Shown: in pieces, positions 37,623 to 46,727 of the stretch
Layout: the number at the start of each line of letters is the position of its first letter
Position numbering within the stretch: position 1 is the stretch's first letter
DNA from: Candidatus Aenigmatarchaeota archaeon
GTDB lineage: Archaea; Aenigmatarchaeota; Aenigmatarchaeia; CG10238-14; SCSR01
Assembly: GCA_016187385.1 (NCBI GenBank)
Contig: JACPJU010000001.1
Location: 649,144-713,143, forward strand
Direction: 5' to 3'
DNA length: 64,000 nt
The notes under the pieces: generated by a model
What the model was told of the DNA's origin: nothing
Seen by the model: only the letters and a program-made list of their open reading frames with translations
The model's database searches: none
Program-made: the position numbers and the translations under genes

Positions 37623-38057
37623 CTAATCGAGATAGTTGGATAACCTAGGTTTTTGTATTAAGATTCTATCGGATATATTTCCAACACCCATCAATGCTAC
37701 AGTGGTATTGCTTTGTATCTGTGTTTCCTCATTTGCAATCCCAAGATTGTAAAAAACCATCTGCACATTTCCTGATTTTGCTGTTTCTGCGTTATCATGC
37801 AATTCCTTAAGAGTCTCGTAAGGTAGACACTGCATAATCTCCTTCCCATGTCCATTATCAGCACCTTTTTTGCATTTCCCAAGCAATTCCGAAGCTTTTC
37901 GAGCTCGAGAAAGATAAAAGTCTATCAAAGGAAAAACCTTGAATGGTTCGTATGTCTCGCAGACACCATCTAACGATTCTATCGCCTTTCCCAACATTTT
38001 AACATGCTTTTCTTCTGTTACGATTTGGTATTCTTTCTTTGATATTGTTACAGCCAT
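37623..38057 (-). CDS. hypothetical protein
   Basis: 144-aa ORF. Confidence 0.5.
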   Translation of the reverse strand: MAVTISKKEYQIVTEEKHVKMLGKAIESLDGVCETYEPFKVFPLIDFYLSRARKASELLGKCKKGADNGHGKEIMQCLPYETLKELHDNAETAKSGNVQMVFYNLGIANEETQIQSNTTVALMGVGNISDRILIQKPRLSNYLD

Positions 38058-38113
38058 CTTATTCCTCCTCTATAAATAACAGTAAGAAAAATCAAAAATG
38101 AAAGCAAAAAACT

Positions 38114-38185
38114 CTACTCAAACATTTCTGATTCTTCCACGTCGTACTCTACTTCTTCGAGCGGATCCCATATGTCGTCTTCCAT
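38114..38185 (-). CDS. 23-aa acidic microprotein MEDDIWDPLEEVEYDVEESEMFE downstream of ftsZ
   Basis: Manual translation; GAGG Shine-Dalgarno-like sequence upstream. Confidence 0.4.
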   Translation of the reverse strand: MEDDIWDPLEEVEYDVEESEMFE

Positions 38186-38232
38186 TTTTATCATCCTCTT
38201 TAGGGTGAAAGAAAAGATGAAGGGGTTGCCCT

Positions 38233-39387
38233 TCATCGAATTACGTCAATTCCAAGTGTCTTGCTGATCTCCCTGACAACCGGAGCTTCTCTTGCGACAG
38301 GACCGAGTATGTACGGCGAGCGTACTCCTGTTATTATCGATATTACCTGAACTTTTCCTTCAAATTCTGGCAGAATTCTGGCTCCCCAGAATACTTGGGC
38401 CTGCGGATCTAAGCTTTGCGATACCCTTTCGCCAATCAGATTGACTTCGTCCAGCTTCAAGTCAGGACCACCTGTTATGTGGACCAACGCGCCTGATGCG
38501 CCGGCATAGTCAACCTCGAGCAATGGGTTCTGCAATGCTTTTGTTATTGCGTCGTCTGCTCTGTTGCTTGAATTGCTCTCGCCTACTCCGATAGACGCGA
38601 CACCGCCTGAGTGCATTACTGACCTTACGTCAGCGTAGTCTAGATTGACAAGACTAGGCAGTGTTATGGTTTCAGTGATTCCCTTGACCATGCTTGCTAT
38701 CAGTTCGTCGGCCACAGCAAACGCATTCTGAATAGACATGTTGCCAGCAAACTTGAGAAGCTTGTCGTTCTCGATTACGATAGCCGTATCGCAGACTTGC
38801 CTCACTGACGCTAATGCTTCTTCAGCTTTGTTTATTCTTGCGCCTTCCAGCTTGAACGGCATGGTTACTACTGCTATGACAATAGCGCCCATTGATTTTG
38901 CCAGTTCGCAAGCAACCGGTACAGATCCTGAGCCTGTTCCCTTGCCCAGACCTGCTATAGCGAATACTAGATCGCTACCGTCAAGAGATTCCTTGATTTC
39001 ATTTCTTGACTCTTCTGCAGCTTTGCGGCCTACGTCCGGTATACCGCCAGCGCCCAATCCTCTTGTCAATTCCTTTCCAATGAGGATCTTCTTGTCTGCC
39101 TTGCCTACTGCAAGGTGCTTGGCGTCTGTATTTATGGAAGTAGTCGCCGCACCTTCGACTCCCATTTCTGTTAGCCTGGTGACAGCATTCTGTCCAGCTC
39201 CGCCGCAGCCGATGACGGATACTTTGGCTTTCTTTACAGAAAATCCAAATTCTTGCTCGGCCAATTTGTAATAGTCAACATTACTGAAAGTTGCTCCAGA
39301 TGTTGATTCTAGTTTGAATCTGTTTTGTAGAGATTCTTCGGTACTACCACCCGATCTTCCAATTGCATTTTGAATTATACTTTTCAT
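38233..39387 (-). CDS. ftsZ: cell division protein FtsZ
   Basis: VIGCGGAGQNAVTRL, GLGKGTGSGSVPV, NLDYADVRSVM. Confidence 0.96.
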   Translation of the reverse strand: MKSIIQNAIGRSGGSTEESLQNRFKLESTSGATFSNVDYYKLAEQEFGFSVKKAKVSVIGCGGAGQNAVTRLTEMGVEGAATTSINTDAKHLAVGKADKKILIGKELTRGLGAGGIPDVGRKAAEESRNEIKESLDGSDLVFAIAGLGKGTGSGSVPVACELAKSMGAIVIAVVTMPFKLEGARINKAEEALASVRQVCDTAIVIENDKLLKFAGNMSIQNAFAVADELIASMVKGITETITLPSLVNLDYADVRSVMHSGGVASIGVGESNSSNRADDAITKALQNPLLEVDYAGASGALVHITGGPDLKLDEVNLIGERVSQSLDPQAQVFWGARILPEFEGKVQVISIITGVRSPYILGPVAREAPVVREISKTLGIDVIR

Positions 39388-39464
39388 TTTAGTCCTCCTC
39401 TCTTTTGCGAAATATATTTCACATCATCGAAAACCCTTTATAAATGGGTCCCGAATACTTTGTT

Positions 39465-39550
39465 ACGAGAACGAGATTAGAGAGATAGGTGTGACTAAAA
39501 CGAGAGTTACACGAGATTTAACGAAACGAGATTAACGAGATTTAAACGAG
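39465..39550. repeat. seven ACGAG repeats (consensus about ACGAGATTTAA) upstream of ftsZ
   Basis: ACGAG at 39465, 39471, 39500, 39511, 39526, 39535, 39546. Confidence 0.75.
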
Positions 39551-39708
39551 TAAAATATATTCCACTTTGGCTTATAAATACTTATTGTAATTTCTATTCT
39601 ATATTTTCCTGTGGTCATGTTTCATTTTTTTAGAAATTTTTGATGTGAAAATTTAATTTTTTAATTGTGTATGGAAATATTTTTGCATACAAGCAGTTGT
39701 GTACAACA

Positions 39709-40266
39709 TTAGACATGTTTGTTCGCTATGTTGTACAGAGAATCAGCATACATCATTAACCTTTCTGATGCAATCGTGACAAGATTGACTGAGAAATCCA
39801 CTGCATCAACAACTTCTTTTGGAAGAAAACCGCCTGCCATCGGATCAAGATGATTGAGAACCCCGTTGGCGTGCAAAAATGATCCGATAATGTAAGGTGC
39901 CATCTTCAGTTTTCTTGGAAGAACTTTCGTCACACCATAGACACTTGCATACTCCATTCCCAATGCCAGTGCAAGCCCTGACGCATGTCCCAACTCTTCC
40001 ATTAGATGGTATGCTATAGCGTTTCCTTCCATGGCCACGCCTTCGAGATAGGAATCAATGAATGTGATACACACGTCAGCTATACTTGTTTCCACGTAAG
40101 CGACAGGCAATAGGTTTCTGACACCTTTCATAGAAATCCGAGTTCTTGTGAGCTTATCTGAAGCGTCTTCTGAATGGCTTCCTGGCTCCAAATCTTCTGT
40201 CATCATACTGTTGTTCGTGCCTTCTGAAAGGCAAAGGTCTAAATTCGGGAATCTCAATCTTTTCAA
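39709..40266 (-). CDS. hypothetical protein (true start possibly about 40207)
   Basis: ORF overlapping the helicase 3' end. Confidence 0.5.
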   Translation of the reverse strand: MKRLRFPNLDLCLSEGTNNSMMTEDLEPGSHSEDASDKLTRTRISMKGVRNLLPVAYVETSIADVCITFIDSYLEGVAMEGNAIAYHLMEELGHASGLALALGMEYASVYGVTKVLPRKLKMAPYIIGSFLHANGVLNHLDPMAGGFLPKEVVDAVDFSVNLVTIASERLMMYADSLYNIANKHV

Positions 40267-41341
40267 TCCTGGACGATAATCCCCTTACCACAGTTCTGAA
40301 AGAATCATGGTCGTCCCTGCTCAGCAAGGATATAGCCTTTCCGGATTCTCCCGCCCTGGCGGTTCTTCCAATCCTGTTCACGTATTCTTCCAGTGTCTTT
40401 GGTATCCTGTAGTTGAAGATGTGCGTTATGTTCTTGACATCCAATCCCCTTGCTGCGACATCTGTGGCCACAAGTACAGTTATTATCCCTCTGTGGAGTT
40501 CTTCCATTATCTTCTCCCTTTTGTCCTGTGACAACCCTCCGTGCAGTGCTGTAGCCTTTACGCCGTTCATTCGGAGATTTCTGGCTACATCGTCTGTCTC
40601 CCTCCTGGAGTTGCAGAAAACTATGGACAATTCCGGATTTTCCCGTTCCAGCAATCCGACAAGCAGGGAAAATTTCTTCTTGTGGTCTATGTCGCAATAG
40701 TACTGCCTCAGAATTTCGTCCTCGACTCTCTTCTCAGTTTCGATTTTCGTGGCGTTTCTTGTGAACTTGTCCCTGATCTTCATCAGGTTGGGCGGCATAG
40801 TCGCGCTGAACAGCAATGTCTGCCTTTCCTTTGGGATATGCCTTTCGATGGATTCTATGTCTTCGACAAATCCCATGTCAATCATCTTGTCAGCTTCGTC
40901 CAGCACAAACATTTTCAGATTGCCCGCGTCAAAAGTCCTCCTTCTCATGTGGTCAAGGATCCTTCCTGGCGTGCCGACAACAATCTCAGCCCTCTTGAGT
41001 CCGGAAACCTGCGGTCCCATTGAAACCCCGCCATAAACAGTCTGCACGTGAAGCCCCTTGAATTGCGAGAACTTTACCAGTTCGCCAGCTATCTGCATCG
41101 ACAACTCCCTTGTAGGAGCCAGGACAAGCGCCTGCACGTTGCCGCCTTTCACAACCTTCTCTACAAGCGGTATGCCAAAGGCAGCCGTCTTCCCGGAGCC
41201 TGTCTTGGACTGACCAATAACATCATGACCCTGCTTGATTACAGGTATGGCTTCAGATTGTATCTTTGTAGGACTCTCAAAGCTGATAGCCCTCAAAGAA
41301 TCTAATACGTTCTTTTCAATATTCATTTCTTCAAATTTCAT
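40154..41341 (-). CDS. DEAD-box RNA helicase
   Basis: GQSKTGSGKTAAFGIPL, PTRELSMQIA, VLDEADKM, FSATMPP, RIGRTARAG. Confidence 0.95.
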   Translation of the reverse strand: MKFEEMNIEKNVLDSLRAISFESPTKIQSEAIPVIKQGHDVIGQSKTGSGKTAAFGIPLVEKVVKGGNVQALVLAPTRELSMQIAGELVKFSQFKGLHVQTVYGGVSMGPQVSGLKRAEIVVGTPGRILDHMRRRTFDAGNLKMFVLDEADKMIDMGFVEDIESIERHIPKERQTLLFSATMPPNLMKIRDKFTRNATKIETEKRVEDEILRQYYCDIDHKKKFSLLVGLLERENPELSIVFCNSRRETDDVARNLRMNGVKATALHGGLSQDKREKIMEELHRGIITVLVATDVAARGLDVKNITHIFNYRIPKTLEEYVNRIGRTARAGESGKAISLLSRDDHDSFRTVVRGLSSRIEKIEIPEFRPLPFRRHEQQYDDRRFGARKPFRRRFR

Positions 41342-41482
41342 ATACACTCCTCTTTTAATTTTAAAGTCACAGAAGCAATAGAATTAGCATAATTAACTAA
41401 CGCTATTTGTCACAACTTTGTACTTTATCTTAAGATGAAGTGCCAAGTATTTAAAGGGATATGCAACAATTATTAGTTTAGT

Positions 41483-41941
41483 ATGAACACAAAAAAATTG
41501 TTAATTATCATAGGAGTTGTGATTGTTTTACTCTTCCTTGTTAATGAATCAAGATTTTTGATTTGGGGGGCTTATGGAGTTCCCAAACAACCGAGTGGAT
41601 CAAACTGTGGGGAGAATAGGCATAATTTTAATACTAGAATAGAATCTAAAGAGGATTTTATGAATTTTATAGCTACCTTTAAAAACCGATCCCTAAATAT
41701 CTATGAAGGCATGCCTGAACAAGATAGAGAAAGGGAGGGCATGGCACAAAATATTATAACCTTTGCGAGAGAAACTGAATCTTTGAAAGACTTTAAGGTA
41801 ACTACCACAGGTTCACTATTATTCAAACAAAACTTGTTTAGTATAACTTATGTTAATCAGAAAAGTAATTGGCCATGCATTTTAACATTAAAAATAAGTG
41901 AAAATGGTTATGCTTCTTTGAAAGGTTGTTGTGGAATATAA
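41483..41941 (+). CDS. hypothetical membrane-anchored protein
   Basis: N-terminal TM; 152-aa ORF. Confidence 0.5.
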   Translation: MNTKKLLIIIGVVIVLLFLVNESRFLIWGAYGVPKQPSGSNCGENRHNFNTRIESKEDFMNFIATFKNRSLNIYEGMPEQDREREGMAQNIITFARETESLKDFKVTTTGSLLFKQNLFSITYVNQKSNWPCILTLKISENGYASLKGCCGI

Positions 41942-42050
41942 AACGCTCATCAGCTCCTATTTTTCTATTTTGACTTTTAAAACATCCTTTACATAGTAAT
42001 ACGCTCTCTCAGGCAATCCTTTTATTTCTGGAGATTCAATTTACTTTAAC

Positions 42051-42341
42051 ATGACCGATTACCGCAAGATAGACAAGGAACTCCTGGAGCGGGTCTCCGA
42101 TAATGCCCGATTGAAATTATCAGATGAAGAGATAGAAAAGTTCACAAAGCAGCTGGAAGACATCATTGACGCGTTCAAATCCCTCGATGAAGTGGACACG
42201 AAAAATGTCAAGCCTTCCTTTCATCCGCAGGAGATTTCAGATGTCTACCGCGAGGACAAGGCTGAAAAGTTCGACTGGAATTCTCTAGCCAATACAAAGC
42301 ACAAAGAAGGAAAACATTTCAAAGGACCGAAGATTGTATGA
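42051..42341 (+). CDS. gatC: Asp/Glu-tRNA amidotransferase subunit C
   Basis: ARLKLSDEEIEKFTKQLEDIIDAFKSLDEVDTKNVKPSFHP. Confidence 0.92.
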   Translation: MTDYRKIDKELLERVSDNARLKLSDEEIEKFTKQLEDIIDAFKSLDEVDTKNVKPSFHPQEISDVYREDKAEKFDWNSLANTKHKEGKHFKGPKIV

Positions 42342-43657
42342 CCGATTACAAGAAAATCCTAGATAAAGCGCGATTAACACAGAAGAAGTTCTCACCTTTT
42401 ATAACTCTGCCAGAAAAACTCCAGTCCAATTCCAAAAAGGGGAAGTTATCCGGCATAGCAATCTCTGTAAAGGACAATATCTGCACAAAAGGTATGGAGA
42501 CTACTGCGGGCAGTAAGATATTATCTGGTTATATTCCTCCATTTAGTGCTACTTGCGTTGAGAAAGTCATTGTTGCAGGAGGTTTTATCTTGGGTAAAAC
42601 AGCGATGGACGAGTTCGGCTTCGGTACTTTCTCTGTCAATTGCGCTTATGGAATCCCAAAGAATCCTTTGGATACATCAAGAAGTTGCGGCGGTTCTTCT
42701 GGCGGCGCCAGTTGCATAACAGCCGTTGCCGACTTTCCTCATGTAGCTCTGGCAGAATCAACAGGCGGAAGCATATCATGTCCTGCATCATTCACAGGAA
42801 CAGTCGGACTAACTCCCACTTACGGGCGGGTTTCCAGGTGGGGATTGATAGACTATGCCAACAGCTTGGACAAGATAGGATGTATAGGAAAGACTGTTCA
42901 TGATGTTGCACTATTATTATCTATTATATCTGGCCATGATTCATTTGACTCTACATCCTTGAATTTACCGTCAGAAGACTTTACAAAATACGGCAAAAGC
43001 ATAAAGGGAATGAAGATAGGAGTGCCGAAGGAATATTTCGAGGGCGTGGACGAAAAGATTACAAAGGTCGTCTGGCAGGCCATCAAAAAACTGGAAAGTC
43101 TGGGAGCAAGTTACCAGGAAGTTTCGCTACCTCATACAAAATATGCCCTGCCATCTTACTACATCATAGCTGTGTCAGAAGCTTCAACAAATCTGGCCAG
43201 ATACAGCGGCATGAGATACGGCCTGCACCAGGAGCTGAAAGGAAACTTTGATGAATATTTTTCATCTGTCAGGAGCAATGGATTCGGCGAAGAGGCTAAA
43301 AGAAGGATAATTCTTGGAACATTCGCTAGAATGGCAGGATACAGGGATGCGTATTATCTGAAGGCGCTGAAAGTCAGGACGAAAGTAATAGAAGACTTCA
43401 AGATGGCCTTCAAGAATTTTGATGTGCTGGCTGCCCCAACAATGCCTGTTGTCGCCCCGAGATTCGATGAAATTAAAAGGCTCTCTCCGATAGAGACTTA
43501 CATGATGGATGTGCTGACAGTAGCACCTAATCTTGCCGGGATACCAATGATTTCCGTTCCTGCCGGCAAAGTCAATGGACTGCCTGTCGGCTTGCATCTG
43601 ATGGGTGACCATCTGCAGGAAAAGAAAATCTTGCAAGTTGCAGATGTCTCAAGTTAA
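42338..43657 (+). CDS. gatA: Asp/Glu-tRNA amidotransferase subunit A
   Basis: Amidase signature GGSSGGASC; SVKDNICTKGMETTAGSKIL. Confidence 0.94.
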   Translation: MTDYKKILDKARLTQKKFSPFITLPEKLQSNSKKGKLSGIAISVKDNICTKGMETTAGSKILSGYIPPFSATCVEKVIVAGGFILGKTAMDEFGFGTFSVNCAYGIPKNPLDTSRSCGGSSGGASCITAVADFPHVALAESTGGSISCPASFTGTVGLTPTYGRVSRWGLIDYANSLDKIGCIGKTVHDVALLLSIISGHDSFDSTSLNLPSEDFTKYGKSIKGMKIGVPKEYFEGVDEKITKVVWQAIKKLESLGASYQEVSLPHTKYALPSYYIIAVSEASTNLARYSGMRYGLHQELKGNFDEYFSSVRSNGFGEEAKRRIILGTFARMAGYRDAYYLKALKVRTKVIEDFKMAFKNFDVLAAPTMPVVAPRFDEIKRLSPIETYMMDVLTVAPNLAGIPMISVPAGKVNGLPVGLHLMGDHLQEKKILQVADVSS

Positions 43658-43709
43658 CGCCTGTCAAACAGATATCTGCACTTAAATCTAACATTTTATT
43701 ATCCTTTTT

Positions 43710-44459
43710 ATGTCTGAGAGGACGTTAGAGTACCATTTAACGGAACTTGTACCAGATGATTTCGAATTTATCCCCACCTTGAACATATATGTGGCAAAGA
43801 CTAAGGCCAAAGATTCTGACGACAAAGTCATTACGGGCATAAACTGGTATGAAGCAAAGTTGATCATCCAAAGGACGGGTTCATGTTATTTTCTGCTTAC
43901 ATCATCCCAATGGGAAATATCTAGAAAATATTTGCTTGAGAATCGTCCGGAATTGGAAAAAGATTTCACATCTGGCGAGTCTGAATTGGTCGATTCTTTG
44001 CTGGTGCTTCCAAACGGGGAAAGACCTACGCTATTAATCGAATACGCAAAGGTGGAAAGATTTGGTGATGAGTATGGTTTAATCTATGGCAATGCTATAG
44101 AAGTCCCGGAAATGCCATTAAAATCGGGGCACATACAAGCATGGGACGAAAATCTGGGTTTGCCTGTAAAAGTTGGAATAACACCAAACGAAGGATTTGA
44201 AACCGCCTACTTTCGAGTAAATATTGAGCATAGTTATGACCATGGTTTGCGGGCTGTAGTTAAAAGTCATCGGTGCTTGAACGGCCATAAGCGATTGTAT
44301 ACACTTACCGACTCGTCTCCGTCAGATCCAAATCAGCATTTAAGTTTTCGATTGGGCAGAACTGCAAATTCAAATGATTCCGCGAGATCACAAAAAAACG
44401 AATTATCACCGACCGTCCTTAGAGAGTTGGATGAAATCTTATCTAGAGCCGATTTTTAA
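43710..44459 (+). CDS. hypothetical protein
   Basis: 249-aa ORF. Confidence 0.55.
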   Translation: MSERTLEYHLTELVPDDFEFIPTLNIYVAKTKAKDSDDKVITGINWYEAKLIIQRTGSCYFLLTSSQWEISRKYLLENRPELEKDFTSGESELVDSLLVLPNGERPTLLIEYAKVERFGDEYGLIYGNAIEVPEMPLKSGHIQAWDENLGLPVKVGITPNEGFETAYFRVNIEHSYDHGLRAVVKSHRCLNGHKRLYTLTDSSPSDPNQHLSFRLGRTANSNDSARSQKNELSPTVLRELDEILSRADF

Positions 44460-44490
44460 ATAGATATATCGACAAATTAGGGGTAGGGTC

Positions 44491-44883
44491 ATGTCGTTCA
44501 CAAACATAACAAAGCAAAGGCTTGATGTATACACAACAATAGTAACTAATCGTGATCATTACCATGATTTCTTGATTGCGATAAGTCCATATCCAGCCGA
44601 TTTCCGTGATCATAACTTGGAAAAAGCGGGACAAGTTCTTGCAAAAGAATGCATCTCCAAGGATCTGCGGGTACCAGTGAGTTATATAGGCGATGAAGAA
44701 CCCTATCCTAATTATAAAAATCTCTGTTTTAGGACCAAAGGTATCGTAGACCTCCCAGAAGAAGAACTTGGCGAGAGATTAAGAGGATACATCCCCACAT
44801 TCTTACAGATTCTATTGTACGGTTCTGACGATTTGGGAAGGGGAGCGAATTGGCGTGATAGATACGAATTGGTTTATCATTGA
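44491..44883 (+). CDS. hypothetical protein
   Basis: 130-aa ORF. Confidence 0.5.
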   Translation: MSFTNITKQRLDVYTTIVTNRDHYHDFLIAISPYPADFRDHNLEKAGQVLAKECISKDLRVPVSYIGDEEPYPNYKNLCFRTKGIVDLPEEELGERLRGYIPTFLQILLYGSDDLGRGANWRDRYELVYH

Positions 44884-44892
44884 TAAAGCCGC

Positions 44893-45492
44893 CTAGTCCG
44901 TTAGTGTTCTATTCTTGTTCTTCCCGTTGACAACTATCAGCGCGTGGAATTCTTTGTATAATTTAATATTTCGAGGAATATTCGATTCGAAGATTTCCCT
45001 GATTTCGTCGTATTCTTTCTTCCCATCCAACATATTATTTCTGGACAATAGCCTTCTCGTATAGCTGTCGACGACAAAGAATGGTTTTCCGCACGCGTAA
45101 AGCAATATAGAATCTGCAGTTTCCTTTCCTATACCCTTAACTGAAAGCAGATCCTCACGTGTGGTATTTTTTAAAAATTTATTAAATGAACCGTATGAAA
45201 GCACGAACTTGCTGAATTCTTTCAGTCTTTTTGCCTTCTGTCGGAAAAATCCGGATGGTCTTATCATCTTCTCCAATCTTTTGGTCGGCATACTTGCTAT
45301 CTTGCTCGGGTTTATTGTACGAGCCTTTATCATATTAGCAAGAGCCATTTCTACATTCCTCCAACTTGTGTTCTGTGTCAGTATCGCGCCAATGCATATC
45401 TCGAACTTGTTGTCTGTCATCACTGGCCACCAATTCTGTTTCCCATGTTTTTCCAAGAGTTCATTATAAAGTTTCATTATCAAGTCAATCAT
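44893..45492 (-). CDS. HhH-GPD DNA glycosylase / endonuclease III domain protein
   Basis: LTQNTSWRNVEMALANM, LLSVKGIGKETADSILLYACGKPFFVVDSYTRRLL. Confidence 0.87.
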   Translation of the reverse strand: MIDLIMKLYNELLEKHGKQNWWPVMTDNKFEICIGAILTQNTSWRNVEMALANMIKARTINPSKIASMPTKRLEKMIRPSGFFRQKAKRLKEFSKFVLSYGSFNKFLKNTTREDLLSVKGIGKETADSILLYACGKPFFVVDSYTRRLLSRNNMLDGKKEYDEIREIFESNIPRNIKLYKEFHALIVVNGKNKNRTLTD

Positions 45493-46643
45493 CTCATAAG
45501 AAATTGCGTCAATAGACTTTGCCTGAGCAGTACACTTTTTTCTCTATATCTCGAAAATGGCAGCCGTAGCTTACCGGAAATGTAATTCAATGCAGACCTA
45601 ACATCGGAAAATACAGACGGTTTATTTCTTAGAGCTTCCCTGACAGATTCCCTTACGAGCCAGACTCCTGTGGGCATGTAACCGGGATAACTCTCCCGGA
45701 AAACTAATGCGCCTGCCTGAACTTTCATGTCTTCCAATTTTTCCATTATGGCCAGCCTAGTGGAATAGTAGCAGCCTCCCATGCCTGCGTACTCCTTTCT
45801 CCCTTTGAACGATTCCCAGTCAGAGAACAGAACCTTCTCGTTGCCCATCACGCCAATAAAAGCCTCAAGAAATTCATACTGCCAGTTCGTGGGCATCAAT
45901 AAGATTGCGAAATAGTTGTTGAATGTCTTCACTTCGAAAACTTGGTGGGAATCTATGGCAGGATACGTCTTGATGTTTTCCAGCATATTCAGCGACAATG
46001 TATCATCGACTGCTGTAATGCTCCATCTTGTGGGGACCAGTTTCCTGTTCCTTTCTGTCCCGAATCCTCCGATGCTCAGAGCTTTCTGTATGGTTGAAAC
46101 AAACACACCTTTCTCGTAAAGCTCTATCATGGCGTCCTTCGCCCGCACGTCGGTGTCATAAAATGCTTTTTCCAGATCTAGATTCCATCTGGGATTCTCG
46201 TTCAGCCTGAGTTCCTTTAGCTGTGCGCTTGGCCCGAACGGCTGCACATTTTCATTGAAGAATCCGCCACGGGGTTTTCCCATAAATTCAGCATCAAGCT
46301 CCAAAGAACTCTTGGCCAATGCAACTTCCTGCATGTTTCTGACTTGTTTGTTATTGACGTCATTCACATTAAAAGATTCCTTCCCTCTAACTAAACTCAA
46401 CCTAAAATTCACAACATCTTCAATATTCTTGCCATTTGGTATCCACTGCTCGGGCAAGTCCATCATTCGAGTGTCGCCATGCTCCGGAGGAATCAAAGGA
46501 CCGACAAAAACCTTGGGATAATTCCACTTGCCCACAAATACCGCAGGAGGAGATGCTCCAGAGATACTCTCCCCAATGTCGACGGTTTTGAATTTCATCT
46601 TCAAATAAAGGCGGTTGAGATAAGCTGCCTTTCCCTTTATCAT
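45489..46643 (-). CDS. Nre family DNA repair protein
   Basis: ASPPAVFVGKWNYPKVFVGPLIPPEHGDTRMMDLPEQW; C-terminal PIP-like QSLLTQFL. Confidence 0.85.
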   Translation of the reverse strand: MIKGKAAYLNRLYLKMKFKTVDIGESISGASPPAVFVGKWNYPKVFVGPLIPPEHGDTRMMDLPEQWIPNGKNIEDVVNFRLSLVRGKESFNVNDVNNKQVRNMQEVALAKSSLELDAEFMGKPRGGFFNENVQPFGPSAQLKELRLNENPRWNLDLEKAFYDTDVRAKDAMIELYEKGVFVSTIQKALSIGGFGTERNRKLVPTRWSITAVDDTLSLNMLENIKTYPAIDSHQVFEVKTFNNYFAILLMPTNWQYEFLEAFIGVMGNEKVLFSDWESFKGRKEYAGMGGCYYSTRLAIMEKLEDMKVQAGALVFRESYPGYMPTGVWLVRESVREALRNKPSVFSDVRSALNYISGKLRLPFSRYREKSVLLRQSLLTQFLMR

Positions 46644-46727
46644 ACTCTATTAGAAGTTTCGCTGTTAGAAATAGTTAACTGGGGTTCATTTCCCTAAGAT
46701 TTTAATCCTGATTACCAAATTGATATT

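Noticed and set aside
41950-42050. Antisense open stretch ESPEIKGLPERAYYYVKDVLKVKIEK* before gatC
   Set aside because: Only about 26 aa without a standard start; may be a decayed fragment but evidence is too thin.
43625-43700. Possible second mRNA intron at the gatA 3' end (hairpin TGCAGAT...ATCTGCA)
   Set aside because: GatA ends slightly early, but no splice junction produced a convincing GatA C-terminus; a plain hairpin is simpler.
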